A stretch of 64,000 bases of DNA from Streptomyces sp. NA02950 (GTDB taxonomy: Bacteria > Actinomycetota > Actinomycetes > Streptomycetales > Streptomycetaceae): positions 3,778,501 to 3,842,500 of the forward strand of contig NZ_CP054916.1 of the NCBI RefSeq assembly GCF_013364155.1, read 5' to 3'. Positions within the stretch are counted from its first letter, which is position 1. Every line of letters starts with the position of its first letter. A program made the translations under genes and the position numbers. Positions 8,405-17,063 of the stretch are shown here, piece after piece. The notes beneath the pieces were generated by a model that saw only the letters and a program-made list of their open reading frames with translations, had not been told where the DNA came from and ran no database searches.

Positions 8405-9790
8405 TCAGGAGCGCACCTTGCCGAGCACGGTGTCGAGTATCTGGCCCGCGCTGTCCACATGATTGATCCACGCGTCGGGCAGGGGTGTGTAGTCGTCCCG
8501 CCCGTAGGTGCCGGAGGCATGGACGGTGACACCGTCGGCATCGGGGAGCAGTCCGCGATCGATCGCGTTGAGCACCCCGGTGACGGCCATGACCAGGGAC
8601 CACTCGGTCAGCCGTCGCGGATCGCTCGGCAACGGTACGGGGCTCTTCCGCAACAGCTCGCGGCATTCGCCGTACCGGTCCATGCACTCCTTCAGGGACA
8701 CCACGATGCCCGTGCCGCCGTGGGCGGCTATGAGGCCGCTCATCTCCGGGGCGGTCGGCGGCTCATGGGTGTAGAAGGTGTGCTCCAGCGTCTCCCGCGG
8801 GGACCAGGTGCGCCGCGGGAAGTGGGGGGAGGCATCCTGGACCCAGACCCCGTCCGGGCCCTTGGTGTACTCCGGTGTGTTCGCGGGATCGAACGAGCCG
8901 TTGAGCGTGTGCAGCACCATGTCGCGGGTGGCCATGTGCTGGACGAGGAGGAAGGAGGGATCGGCGACCTGGTGGCCGAGTTCCTTGAGCAGGTCGATAC
9001 CGCTCTGATAGCCGAGCAGTCCGAAGGCGCTGGACACCGCGTGTGCGTGGACGGTGCGCAGCCGGGTACGGCCCGCCTGGCCGAACTCGTAGTCGTACAG
9101 GGCGCGCACGATGTCCGCGACCCGGTAGTTCTCCAGCCGCAGTGAGTGCCACAGCCGGAAGCCGTCGTGGCCGCTGACAGCGAAGAGGCTCTTGAATTCC
9201 CGCCCCACCTGCTTGACCGTCTCCGGCGGTGCGTCGTCCAGGACGAACACCGGGTTCAGAGCCCGGAGTTCGGCGTCCTCGGACAGGATCGAGCTGCGCA
9301 GCTTGCCCGTGGTCTGCGCGGGGGTCAGGGTCACCACTCGCAGCTGGTCCGGCTGGACGAGCCCGGCGGTCAGGGCGCGGGCGACCGCGTCGCGCAGTGC
9401 GACGGCCTTGTTCCCGGAGGAGGGCGAGAAGAGGACGACGGGTTCGCCGGTCTCCTGGATGTGGCGGACAGCGCGCGCGACGATGATCAGCGATGCGAAG
9501 GTCTTGGTGGTCTGGGTGTGCGGGTTCTGCCGCAGGTCCAGCAGACGTAACGGCAGTCCGCGGTGGTCGCCGAGGTCGTACAGGCCGGCGGTGGCCGGGG
9601 ACAGGAACTCCGCCACCCGGGCGTCCATCTCGGGGAGGCGCATCGAGGGCTCGAACTCGCCGTCGGCAGGCACTGTCCCGTAGCGGGCCGCGCATTCCGC
9701 GACCGCGCGGTAGTACCGGGTGAGAAGGCTGGGACTCTCCCGGGTGACCAGGGGGGAGGGGTCAGATGCGGCGGTCTCGTTGACGCTCAC
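8405..9790 (-). CDS. threonine-synthase-like PLP enzyme (fold type II)
   Basis: A 461-residue protein. The stretch LRQNPHTQTTKTFASL (residues 86-101) aligns by eye with the PLP-lysine region of threonine synthases, making K96 the likely Schiff-base lysine. VVLFSPSSGNKAVAL (118-132) matches their phosphate-binding SGN/SGD loop. GTG 9790 is set by AGGAGAG five bases upstream. Codon 81 is TTA (9548-9550), rare in this genome type and dependent on the bldA tRNA. It starts 8 bases after the decarboxylase beta gene. Methanogen cysteate synthase is a threonine-synthase relative that feeds sulfopyruvate decarboxylase, so cysteate or another beta-substituted alanine is a fair guess. This is a clan-level assignment. 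Confidence 0.65.
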   Translation of the reverse strand: MSVNETAASDPSPLVTRESPSLLTRYYRAVAECAARYGTVPADGEFEPSMRLPEMDARVAEFLSPATAGLYDLGDHRGLPLRLLDLRQNPHTQTTKTFASLIIVARAVRHIQETGEPVVLFSPSSGNKAVALRDAVARALTAGLVQPDQLRVVTLTPAQTTGKLRSSILSEDAELRALNPVFVLDDAPPETVKQVGREFKSLFAVSGHDGFRLWHSLRLENYRVADIVRALYDYEFGQAGRTRLRTVHAHAVSSAFGLLGYQSGIDLLKELGHQVADPSFLLVQHMATRDMVLHTLNGSFDPANTPEYTKGPDGVWVQDASPHFPRRTWSPRETLEHTFYTHEPPTAPEMSGLIAAHGGTGIVVSLKECMDRYGECRELLRKSPVPLPSDPRRLTEWSLVMAVTGVLNAIDRGLLPDADGVTVHASGTYGRDDYTPLPDAWINHVDSAGQILDTVLGKVRS

Positions 9791-9798
9791 TGTCTCTC

Positions 9799-10383
9799 CT
9801 AGGCGTGGGGGGCAGAGGTGGCCAGGTGACGGCTGAAACGACGCTGGTGGTCGCCGAGATCGCCGCGGACTCGCGGTGGCACCGCGGCGTCCCGCGCGGT
9901 CAGTGCGCAGTGCAGGAAGACCGGGGCCGCGCAGTGCGCGAGCGCGTCGCACAGCATCACGCGCAGAGTGTCGGGATCCTCCGCCCGCAGGACAGTTGCG
10001 TAGCCGGACGCCCTGGCCCAGGCCGCGAGATCGGTCCGGTCCGACGGGACCGCCTGGCCGCCCGTCGAGGCGTACGCACCGTCATCGAGGGCCACATGGA
10101 TCAGCCTCAGATCCGGTATCGCGCCGGCGGAGACCAGGCCGACCGGGTTCATCAGGAGGCTGCCGTCACCGTCGACGACGACGGTCGGCGCACCGGTCGC
10201 CAGGGCGACACCGGTGCCGACTGATGCGGCGAGCCTTATCGAGCCCGTCATATAGAAATGCCCGGGGCGGTCAGCGATGTGCTGCGCAATACGGCATGCA
10301 TAGCCGGTGGTGAATACGACCGGTCGGCCACCGGTGGCCGACACGATCTCTTGAATGGCCTGGGTCTTGTTCACGCCTGCCAC
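9799..10383 (-). CDS. sulfopyruvate/phosphonopyruvate decarboxylase-type beta subunit (ThDP C-domain)
   Basis: A 194-residue thiamin-diphosphate domain like ComE or the C-terminal half of phosphonopyruvate decarboxylase. It has FYMTGSIRLAASVGTGVAL (43-61), the GDGS diphosphate motif (72-75, VVVDGDGSLLMN) and LDDGAYASTGGQ (99-110). The second asparagine usual in the motif is replaced by Asp. The start overlaps the alpha stop by 13 bases, implying coupled translation. With the alpha chain it should decarboxylate a 3-substituted pyruvate to an aldehyde. No PEP mutase is in the window, so sulfopyruvate is at least as likely as phosphonopyruvate. Confidence 0.85.
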   Translation of the reverse strand: MAGVNKTQAIQEIVSATGGRPVVFTTGYACRIAQHIADRPGHFYMTGSIRLAASVGTGVALATGAPTVVVDGDGSLLMNPVGLVSAGAIPDLRLIHVALDDGAYASTGGQAVPSDRTDLAAWARASGYATVLRAEDPDTLRVMLCDALAHCAAPVFLHCALTARDAAVPPRVRGDLGDHQRRFSRHLATSAPHA

Positions 10384-10886
10384 CCGAAGAGTGACGGGGG
10401 AACGAGCAGCGCGGCCGGACGCCGTTGTTCATGGATGATTTCGTGTGCGCGGTCGACTTGGGCTGTCAACATGTCCGCCTGCAGCCGCTCGGCCGGAATG
10501 CCCAGGTCACTCAGCAGGGGCTCGGTCAGCCGCCCCATGACGGTGTTCTCCGGAGTGGTGTCCGGCAGGATCCCGCGGAGGCTCACGATCAGCAGCAACG
10601 GGATCTCATAGGGGACGACCAGCGAGGCCAGGGCGTTGACCGACTGTCCCAGGCCGGAGTTCTGCATCATGACCACGGGCGACTGGCCGGCCATGGCGGC
10701 CCCGGCGGCGACGCCCACCGCATTGTCCTCCCGCGGGACGGTCCGGAGTCCGAATTCGTCCTCCACCCGCTGGTAAAGCGGCGCCAGAATCCCGCAGGGC
10801 GTCCCGAAGAAAGGGCCGAAACCCTTGTCCGCGAGATACGCGGACAGCACCGCGGCGGGATTGTCGAGGCATAACGAGATTGCCAT
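10371..10886 (-). CDS. sulfopyruvate/phosphonopyruvate decarboxylase-type alpha subunit (ThDP N-domain)
   Basis: A 171-residue pyrimidine-binding domain like ComD. It shows GFGPFFGTPCGILAPL (22-37), the cofactor-activating glutamate in PREDNAVG (E53), the signature VVMMQNSGLGQSVNALASL (71-89) and LRGILPDTTPENTVMGR (103-119). The full family enzyme is either one chain of about 390 residues or two of about 170-190, as here. ATG 10886 follows a GGGGGAG site; a 29-residue upstream extension has no support. Codon 5 is TTA (10872-10874), so translation of the first operon gene should need bldA tRNA. It leads the five-gene minus-strand operon. Confidence 0.87.
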   Translation of the reverse strand: MAISLCLDNPAAVLSAYLADKGFGPFFGTPCGILAPLYQRVEDEFGLRTVPREDNAVGVAAGAAMAGQSPVVMMQNSGLGQSVNALASLVVPYEIPLLLIVSLRGILPDTTPENTVMGRLTEPLLSDLGIPAERLQADMLTAQVDRAHEIIHEQRRPAALLVPPSLFGWQA

Positions 10887-11311
10887 ACACGCTCCCCCAA
10901 AGCGACGAACGGGACAAGTGCTTTCTGTTGCCCCGTGAGCTTTCACGCTCTCATGGCCCTCTCGGGCAGGCAAACATTTTGATCGTCGCAGAAGGATCTA
11001 GTACGTGCATCGTCCATGTGATACCGGAAGGAGGAGGGGGTGAATCCTCTTCCAGCCCTCTGGATCGAGCCGATCCGCCGCATGTCGCGGTCGGGTCACA
11101 GCGGACGCCAGCCGGGTGTCATATGCCCGCCGCGCATGGACCCAAGGGGACCGGGCGCGGGAAGGGACGGCCGTTCTGTGTTCAACAGAATATCGGCCAC
11201 ACGGGGTTCTAGTGGCCCATGCCACGCGTGCCTCGTTTGCCTCGCCCGGCTCTGTCGTGCCCAGCCCTGCCGACGGCCGCCCCGCCGGCCGTCGGACGAT
11301 CCACGCGTCCG
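10887..11311. other. promoter region of the decarboxylase operon
   Basis: No gene was found. This 425-base stretch is less GC-rich than its surroundings near 10965-11030, as expected for a promoter upstream of the decarboxylase alpha gene. I could not define -35/-10 boxes with confidence. The part nearer 11300 is the 3' flank of the SDR gene. Confidence 0.4.
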
Positions 11312-12166
11312 TCAGGCGATCCAGGTGCCCGTCAGACCGATGACCGCGGAGCCGTCGTGGTCGGTGAGCTTGGTGGCGGTGAAGTCACGGGCCCAGTCGG
11401 AGGTCTGGATGCGGAAGGCGGGGCGGTCGGCGGTGAGGGCTTCGAGGACGGTGTGGGCCGCCTCGGCCGGGGTCTGGGCGCCGTTGCGGAACTGGGCGGT
11501 GGTGCGTTCCAGGTAGGCCCGCAGGGTGGGGGCGTAGGGACCGGCGGCGGCGACTTCGGCGTCCAGGTCGAGGTTGATGTTGTTGACGAATTCGGTGGCC
11601 ACCGCGCCCGGTTCGACGACCGAGACCGTCACACCGAGGGCCTTCGCGACCGGGGCCAGGCTCTCCATATAGCCCTCGACCGCGAACTTGGCCGCGCAGT
11701 ACGCCTCGTTGAAGGGCTGGCCGATGACGCCGCCGACGCTGGTCACGGTGATCAGGCGGCCGCTGGAGGCGCGCAGGTGCGGCAGGGCGGCCTTGGAGAG
11801 GTGGAGGACGCCGAAGAAGTTGACCTCCATGACCTCGCGGACGTCGGCGACGGTCTCGTTCTCGAGGGTGCCCAGATGGCCCGCTCCCGCGTTGTTGATC
11901 ACGGCGTCGAGCCGGCCGTAGTCGGCGAGCACGGCCTCGACCAGGGCGATGGCGGCGGCTTCGTCGGTGACGTCGAGGCGGCGGATGTCCAGCTCGACGC
12001 CCGCGTCTGCGGCCGCCTCGCGCAGGGCGTCGGCGCGGCCCGGGTCGCGGAGGGTCGCGACGGTGTGCCAGCCGGCCTCGGCCGCGGCCACGGCGGCGGC
12101 CAGGCCGATACCGGACGAGGTGCCGGTGATCAGGACGACCTTGGAGGGGGTGGCGGTGGAGGACAT
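11312..12166 (-). CDS. SDR-family oxidoreductase
   Basis: A 284-residue classical short-chain dehydrogenase. It has VLITGTSSGIGLA (about 12-24) for NAD(P) binding, NNAG (about 92), a catalytic serine in TVTSVGG (about 144) and YCAAK (about 157-161). PGAVATEF near residue 190 closes the cofactor site. ATG 12166 follows a short AGGGAAAGG-type site. It is divergent from a MarR regulator over a 106-base gap holding a clear dyad, so that regulator probably represses it. Substrate unknown; members of this subgroup reduce ketones or quinone-like compounds. Confidence 0.92.
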   Translation of the reverse strand: MSSTATPSKVVLITGTSSGIGLAAAVAAAEAGWHTVATLRDPGRADALREAAADAGVELDIRRLDVTDEAAAIALVEAVLADYGRLDAVINNAGAGHLGTLENETVADVREVMEVNFFGVLHLSKAALPHLRASSGRLITVTSVGGVIGQPFNEAYCAAKFAVEGYMESLAPVAKALGVTVSVVEPGAVATEFVNNINLDLDAEVAAAGPYAPTLRAYLERTTAQFRNGAQTPAEAAHTVLEALTADRPAFRIQTSDWARDFTATKLTDHDGSAVIGLTGTWIA

Positions 12167-12211
12167 GCGAGGGCCTTTCCCTGGGGGGCCGCCGAGGCGA
12201 TCCCGTTTAGG

Positions 12212-12253
12212 TGCGTGTACACACACCTTAAGCATTGTGTGTGTGCACACGCA
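12212..12253. promoter_or_regulatory. dyad operator between SDR and MarR genes
   Basis: TGCGTGTACACACAC (12212-12226) and GTGTGTGCACACGCA (12239-12253) are inverted copies with one mismatch around a 12-base AT-richer spacer. Each arm is itself nearly palindromic (GTGTACAC, GTGTGCACAC), so two MarR dimers could bind side by side. Placement between divergent starts fits autoregulation plus control of the SDR gene. Confidence 0.7.
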
Positions 12254-12272
12254 ACGCGGGTATGCTCGGACC

Positions 12273-12737
12273 ATGGCACAGCGCAAGCTCACCCAGGCCG
12301 ACATGCCCGTCGCCGACCACGCCTTCTACGGACTGGTCTGGGCCGGGACCGTCCTCACCGAACGGGTGGACCGCGCCCTGGTCAAGGCGCACGATCTGCC
12401 GGTCTCCTGGTTCGAGGTGATGCTCTGGCTCGCCTCCAGCCCCGATCCGGTCCCCGCCTCCGTGCTCGGCAACAGCACCATGCTCAGCCGCAGCCAGGTC
12501 TCGCGGGTGATCGACGCCCTGCGGAACCGCGGACTGGTCACGCGTACGCCCTCCGCGCACGACGCCCGCTCCGTGGAGATCAGCCTCACCCCCGAGGGCC
12601 GCCGGCTCTTCGAGGAGGCCGACGCCACCCGCCGGGCCTGCCTCGCCCCGGTCTTCACCGGTGTCCTCGACGAGGAGGACCTGACCGCCCTCAGCCGGGT
12701 GTGGCACAAGCTCAAGGAGAAGAAGGAAGAGATCTGA
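12273..12737 (+). CDS. MarR-family transcriptional regulator
   Basis: A 154-residue winged-helix regulator. The recognition region STMLSRSQVSRVIDALRNRG (about 68-87) and the wing with VTRTPSAHDARSVEISLT, including the typical DxRS turn, identify MarR. Helices at both ends form the dimer interface. ATG 12273 lies 19 bases after the dyad. It likely represses itself and the divergent SDR, released by a phenolic or lipophilic ligand; the ligand is not known. Confidence 0.9.
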   Translation: MAQRKLTQADMPVADHAFYGLVWAGTVLTERVDRALVKAHDLPVSWFEVMLWLASSPDPVPASVLGNSTMLSRSQVSRVIDALRNRGLVTRTPSAHDARSVEISLTPEGRRLFEEADATRRACLAPVFTGVLDEEDLTALSRVWHKLKEKKEEI

Positions 12738-12884
12738 GAGGGGCCCGGAGAACGGGATCGGCGGGCACGGCCGCCGCGGACGCACACCGAGCCGACCCTG
12801 ACCGCGCCGCCGGCGGCTTTCGCCGGGAAAACCCCCGGGAAAACATCTGGAGCGGCGGTCGGCGGCGGACCTACCCTCGGCCCC

Positions 12885-13268
12885 ATGCCGCCCGCGAAAT
12901 CCTCCTGGGTCTGCCTCCCCTGTCGGGCCTCCTACAAGCAGCCGCGGGACGCCCGCCATCCCGAACGGCGCTGTCCGCGCTGCGCGGAGCCGCTGATCCA
13001 CGCCGGGCCCGCCTTCGCGCCGCCCCCGCGGCGGGACACCGAGGGGTGGCGCACGCTGTCGCTGCTGCTGCACGCGGGTATCCGCTTCTTCCCCATGGGG
13101 TGCTCCTGCGGACCCGGCTACCGGCCACGCACGACGGCCGAGGTGCGGGAGCGGATGGCGTACGCGCGGGAGAGCGGTGAGCCGTTGGCCCGGGCACTGG
13201 TACGGGCCGAGGTGCCCTGGCCCGCACCGAACGGCAAGCGACGGGCGCGGCGTCGGCGGCCGCGGTGA
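12885..13268 (+). CDS. conserved actinobacterial zinc-ribbon-like protein
   Basis: A 127-residue protein with two CxxC pairs near the start (CLPC at 10-13 and CPRC at 30-33), enough for one zinc site, then a strand-rich middle (GWRTLSLLLHAGIRFF) and GCSCGPGY. The tail is basic. From memory, homologues in Streptomyces are sometimes mislabelled as deoxyxylulose-phosphate synthase, with which nothing here agrees. Function unknown. It stands alone between the MarR gene and the carnitine locus. Confidence 0.75.
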   Translation: MPPAKSSWVCLPCRASYKQPRDARHPERRCPRCAEPLIHAGPAFAPPPRRDTEGWRTLSLLLHAGIRFFPMGCSCGPGYRPRTTAEVRERMAYARESGEPLARALVRAEVPWPAPNGKRRARRRRPR

Positions 13269-13396
13269 ACTGATCTTAGAGTCAGTTGGGGTACGAAGGC
13301 CCACTGACGTCAATTAGCTGAGCATTCTTCTCCCCAGCGGGCATACGCGACACTCCTTCATTGCGCTTATCTCAACGCGTCCGTACGGTGACGGCC

Positions 13397-14371
13397 ATGC
13401 AGCAGCAGTCCGGCACCGAGGTGGCCGCGCGCGTTCGCCAGGTGATCGGCGAAGTCGGGTGCAGCCAGCGGGAGTTCGCGCGGCGGATCGTGATGGACCC
13501 GTCCAAGCTGTCGCGCTCGCTCGGCGGCAGCCGCCGGTTCACCGTTGCCGAACTGGCCCGGATCGCCGACGCCGGGAACGTGGACGCGGGGTGGCTGCTC
13601 GGTACCGCCACGGCCGCCGAGCCCACGGCCCCCGCCCCCTCCACCGGGTCGACGACGGCGCGGCGACCCGCCGTCGCCCCCGAGGGCGGACGGCCGTTGC
13701 AGATCGTGCGGGAGACGGTGCGGCTCATCGCCGAGCACGGTTTCCACGCGGTACGCGTCGCCGACATCGCCGCCGCCTGCGACACCAGCACCGCCGCCAT
13801 CCACTACCACTTCCCCGGCCGCGCCGAGCTGCTGGAGGCCGCGGTGCGCTGGTGCATGGACGAGGACACCGCGCGGCGCGCCGCCCGGATCGCGGACGCC
13901 GACGACGCGTACGAGGAGCTGCGGCAGCTGATCGCGCTCCAGGTGCCGTACACCGTGCAGCAGCGCAGGCAGTGGCTGGTGTGGATGGATCTGTGGGCCG
14001 AGGCCGCGCGGTCCACGGCGATCGGGCGGCTGCACGCCGACTTCTACCGGCAGTGGCGGCAGACCGTCGCCGAGGTGATCCGGCGCGGGATCGCGCAGGG
14101 CGTCTTCCGCGGCGTGGACCCGGAGACCACCGCGGTACGGCTGACCGCGCTGATGGACGGGCTGGCGGCACAGGTGCTGGCCGCCGCCCCCGGTGAGGGC
14201 GGTGCGGCGGGCGTCGGGATGAGCGCCGAGGCCATGCACACCGCCTGTGCCGCCTACGTCGACACCGAGTTGGCCGCCGGGGGCGGGGCCACGCCCGTCA
14301 CCGGCACCGGCCCCTCCCCCGCCGGTACGGACCCCTCCGCCCCGCACCACCACGCCGCCGACGGGCCCTAG
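13397..14371 (+). CDS. TetR-family regulator with an N-terminal XRE-type HTH
   Basis: A 324-residue protein with two DNA-binding modules. Residues about 10-68 form an XRE/Cro-like HTH ([20 protein letters not shown]). After a Pro/Thr linker (70-98), residues about 102-150 form a TetR HTH ending in [20 protein letters not shown], followed by a TetR C-terminal helical domain. The tail from about 300 is disordered. ATG 13397 was chosen; GTG 13388 in the same frame is possible, and neither has a strong ribosome site. The carnitine genes start 25 bases downstream, so it likely controls them as their first operon gene. Confidence 0.88.
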   Translation: MQQQSGTEVAARVRQVIGEVGCSQREFARRIVMDPSKLSRSLGGSRRFTVAELARIADAGNVDAGWLLGTATAAEPTAPAPSTGSTTARRPAVAPEGGRPLQIVRETVRLIAEHGFHAVRVADIAAACDTSTAAIHYHFPGRAELLEAAVRWCMDEDTARRAARIADADDAYEELRQLIALQVPYTVQQRRQWLVWMDLWAEAARSTAIGRLHADFYRQWRQTVAEVIRRGIAQGVFRGVDPETTAVRLTALMDGLAAQVLAAAPGEGGAAGVGMSAEAMHTACAAYVDTELAAGGGATPVTGTGPSPAGTDPSAPHHHAADGP

Positions 14372-14396
14372 GTTCCGCAGATTCGGAGTGATACCC

Positions 14397-15290
14397 ATGC
14401 CCATGAACGACAGCGTCATCATCACCTGCGCCCTCACCGGCGCCGGTGACACCGTGGGCCGCAGTCCCCATGTCCCCGTCACCCCCGCGCAGATCGCCCG
14501 GTCCGCCGTCGAGGCCGCCGAGGCCGGGGCCGCCGTGGTCCACGTCCATGTCCGGGATCCCGAGACCGGCGCTCCCGCCCGCGATCCGCGGCTGTACCGC
14601 GAGGTCGTCGAGCGGGTGAAGGGGACCGGGACCGACGTGGTCATCAACCTGACCGCGGGCATGGGCGGTGACCTGGTCATCGACCCCGAGGAGCCGCTGC
14701 GGCAGCTTCCCGGTACCGATCTGGTGAGCGGTCTCGAGCGGCTTCCGCATGTCGAGGAGCTGCTGCCGGACATCTGCACCCTCGACTGCGGTTCGCTCAA
14801 CTTCGGCGACGGCAGCAACCTCTACGTCTCCACCCCCGACATGCTGCGCACCGGTGCCAAGCGCATCCAGGAGCTGGGCGTACGGCCCGAGTTGGAGATC
14901 TTCGACACCGGGCAGCTGTGGTTCGCCAAGCAGTTGCTGGCCGAGGGACTGCTCGACGACCCGACCGTCTTCCAGCTCTGCATGGGCATCCCCTGGGGCG
15001 CCCCGGCCGAGCCCGGCGTACTCAAGGCGATGGTGGATCTGCTGCCGGAGGGCGCGCAGTGGGCCAGCTTCGCGCTGGGCCGGATGCAGATGCCCTGGGT
15101 GGCCCAGTCGATCCTGCTCGGCGGCAACGTCCGGGTCGGGCTGGAGGACAACCTGTACCTCAGCCGGGGCGTCAAGGCCACCAACGGCGAGCTCGTCGAA
15201 CGTGCCGTACGGATCACCGAACTGCTGGGCGCCCGGGTCGCCACACCCGACGAGGCGCGGCAGCGGCTGGGACTCAAGCCCCGCGGATGA
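14397..15290 (+). CDS. BKACE-family 3-dehydrocarnitine cleavage enzyme (predicted)
   Basis: A 297-residue beta-keto acid cleavage enzyme. It has [11 protein letters not shown] (9-19), the metal-binding [12 protein letters not shown] near residue 46, and [13 protein letters not shown] in the barrel. Family members transfer the acetyl part of a beta-keto acid to CoA. With the neighbouring dehydrogenase and thioesterase, the expected reaction is 3-dehydrocarnitine plus acetyl-CoA to betainyl-CoA plus acetoacetate. ATG 14397 has GGAG upstream; ATG 14403 is an alternative. The specific substrate rests on context, the family on sequence. Confidence 0.88.
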   Translation: MPMNDSVIITCALTGAGDTVGRSPHVPVTPAQIARSAVEAAEAGAAVVHVHVRDPETGAPARDPRLYREVVERVKGTGTDVVINLTAGMGGDLVIDPEEPLRQLPGTDLVSGLERLPHVEELLPDICTLDCGSLNFGDGSNLYVSTPDMLRTGAKRIQELGVRPELEIFDTGQLWFAKQLLAEGLLDDPTVFQLCMGIPWGAPAEPGVLKAMVDLLPEGAQWASFALGRMQMPWVAQSILLGGNVRVGLEDNLYLSRGVKATNGELVERAVRITELLGARVATPDEARQRLGLKPRG

Positions 15291-15369
15291 TCCCGCGGGT
15301 GTTTCCCGGGCACCGCGCCTCGACACGACCCCACTCCTGTCCCCCACCACTGTGAGGAACCACGTCCCC

Positions 15370-16428
15370 ATGCCCCTTCCCCCCTGCCCGCCCGAGGGCG
15401 TTCGGCGGGTCGCCTGCATCGGTGCCGGAGTCATCGGCGGCGGCTGGGTCGCCCACTTCCTGGCGCGCGGCTACGACGTCACCGCCTGGGATCCGGCTCC
15501 CGACGCCGAGGAGCGGCTGCGCCGTCTGGTCACGGCCGCCTGGCCCGCGCTGGAGCAGATCGGCCTCGCCGAGGGTGCCTCGCCCGGTCGGCTGGCCTTC
15601 GCCGCGACGCTCGACGAGGCCGTGGCCGAGGCGCAGTTCGTCCAGGAGAGCGCTCCCGAGAAGCTGGAGCTGAAGCGGCGGCTGCTGGCCGAGCTGGATG
15701 CCGCGACGCCCGCGGGTGTGGTCATCGCGTCGTCCACCTCCGGCTATCCGATGACGGACATGCAGACCGAGGCGGCGGACCCCGGCCGCCTGCTCGTCGG
15801 CCACCCCTTCAACCCGCCGTATCTCATCCCCCTGGTCGAGGTCGTGGGCGGTGAGCGGACGGAGGCCGCGGCCGTCCAGTGGGCCTCGCGCTTCTACACG
15901 GTGGCCGGGAAGTCCGTGATCACCATGGACCGTGAGCTGCCCGGCTTCATCGCCAACCGCCTCCAGGAGGCACTGTGGCGCGAGGCCCTGCACATGGTCG
16001 CCAACGGTGAGGCGACGGTGCGGGAGATCGACGACTCGATCACCGAGGGGCCGGGGCTGCGCTGGGCCTTCATGGGTCCGTGTCTGACGTTCGCCCTCGC
16101 GGGCGGCGAGGGCGGGATGGCCCATATGCTCGACCATTTCGGACCCTCGCTGAAGTCGCCCTGGACCCGTCTGGAGGCGCCGGAGCTGGACGAGGCGCTG
16201 CGTACGGCGATGGTCGAGGGCTGTGAGACGGCGGCCGACGGCCGCACCATCGCCCAGCTGGTCGCCGAGCGCGACCAGGGCGTCATCGACGTGCTGCGGG
16301 CCACCGGGCGTCTTCCGGGGCAACGCGTCGGCAGCAGCGGCACCGCCGGCAATACCGGCACCACCGACACCACCAGCCCGCTTCCGCGGCAAAGCACCAC
16401 CCACGCGCCCCAGGGAGGCGACTCATGA
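15370..16428 (+). CDS. L-carnitine dehydrogenase-type 3-hydroxyacyl-CoA dehydrogenase homologue
   Basis: A 352-residue NAD-dependent dehydrogenase. The Rossmann start VACIGAGVIGGGWVAHFLA (13-31), ASSTSGYPMTD (about 120) and GHPFNPPYLIPLVEVV (catalytic His region) place it with 3-hydroxyacyl-CoA and L-carnitine dehydrogenases. Length fits carnitine dehydrogenase, which oxidises L-carnitine to 3-dehydrocarnitine. The last 35 residues are a Ser/Thr/Gly-rich tail. Its TGA overlaps the next ATG (ATGA), so translation is coupled to the thioesterase. Confidence 0.9.
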   Translation: MPLPPCPPEGVRRVACIGAGVIGGGWVAHFLARGYDVTAWDPAPDAEERLRRLVTAAWPALEQIGLAEGASPGRLAFAATLDEAVAEAQFVQESAPEKLELKRRLLAELDAATPAGVVIASSTSGYPMTDMQTEAADPGRLLVGHPFNPPYLIPLVEVVGGERTEAAAVQWASRFYTVAGKSVITMDRELPGFIANRLQEALWREALHMVANGEATVREIDDSITEGPGLRWAFMGPCLTFALAGGEGGMAHMLDHFGPSLKSPWTRLEAPELDEALRTAMVEGCETAADGRTIAQLVAERDQGVIDVLRATGRLPGQRVGSSGTAGNTGTTDTTSPLPRQSTTHAPQGGDS

Positions 16429-16898
16429 GCACCCCGCTCCCCGACTACCAGCAGACCGTCCGGCCCGAGTGGATCGACTACAACGGCCATATGAGCGAGG
16501 CGTTCTACGTCCTCGTCTTCGGCCACAGCACCGACGAGATGATGGTCGAGACCGGGCTCGACTCCAGCTATCGCGCGAAGACCGGCTGCTCGCTCTACAC
16601 CGTGGAGTCGCACATCCGGTATCTGCGCGAGGTCGAGGAGGGTTCCGAACTCACCATCCGCACGCGGGTGCTGGGGGTCGACGAGAAGAAGGTGCGGTTC
16701 TCGCACGAGATGCATGTGGGCGAGCCGGACGGTGCGCCGGTCGCCACGACCGAGCTGCTCGCCGTGCACACCGACCGGAAGGCGGGGCGCGCGGCGCCGT
16801 TCCCGGACGACGTCCGTGAGCGGCTGTCGGCCCTGGTCGAGAAGACACCGGAGTGGGCGGGGCGGGCCATCGGCCCGGTCCCGGCCGAGGCGGGGTAG
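16425..16898 (+). CDS. hotdog-fold thioesterase, probable betainyl-CoA thioesterase
   Basis: A 157-residue single hotdog domain. VRPEWIDYNGHMSEAFYV (12-29) is the classic 4-hydroxybenzoyl-CoA-thioesterase-like start, with D18 at the usual catalytic position; a long central helix and YTVESHIRYLREVEEGSEL follow. It would hydrolyse betainyl-CoA to glycine betaine and CoA, the last step of the pathway from carnitine. Glycine betaine serves as osmoprotectant or is demethylated further. Translationally coupled by ATGA to the dehydrogenase. Confidence 0.87.
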   Translation: MSTPLPDYQQTVRPEWIDYNGHMSEAFYVLVFGHSTDEMMVETGLDSSYRAKTGCSLYTVESHIRYLREVEEGSELTIRTRVLGVDEKKVRFSHEMHVGEPDGAPVATTELLAVHTDRKAGRAAPFPDDVRERLSALVEKTPEWAGRAIGPVPAEAG

Positions 16899-16933
16899 CC
16901 ACTTCCCGCCACGGTGGCCACGCCCTGCCCGAG

Positions 16934-16968
16934 CGCCCCGGACCCGGCATCCCCGCCGGTCCGGGGCG
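16934..16968 (+). terminator. hairpin after the carnitine operon
   Basis: CGCCCCGGACC (16934-16944) and GGTCCGGGGCG (16958-16968) form a perfect 11-bp stem around a 13-base loop, starting 35 bases after the thioesterase stop. Confidence 0.65.
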
Positions 16969-17063
16969 TTCGGCGGCCCGGGAGCCCGCGAGGTGAGGTT
17001 GAATGGCGGGAGAGAACCGCCCACCACCGCGCACGCGACATGCGATATGCGAGGAGCAGCGCC

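Noticed and set aside
6402..10886. Phosphonate (C-P bond) gene cluster
   Set aside because: No PEP mutase motif was found in the window, so only the decarboxylase-type step is supported.
10880..11212. A 110-codon plus-strand frame in the operon promoter region
   Set aside because: No ribosome site, no hydrophobic core pattern, and Pro/Gly-rich content.
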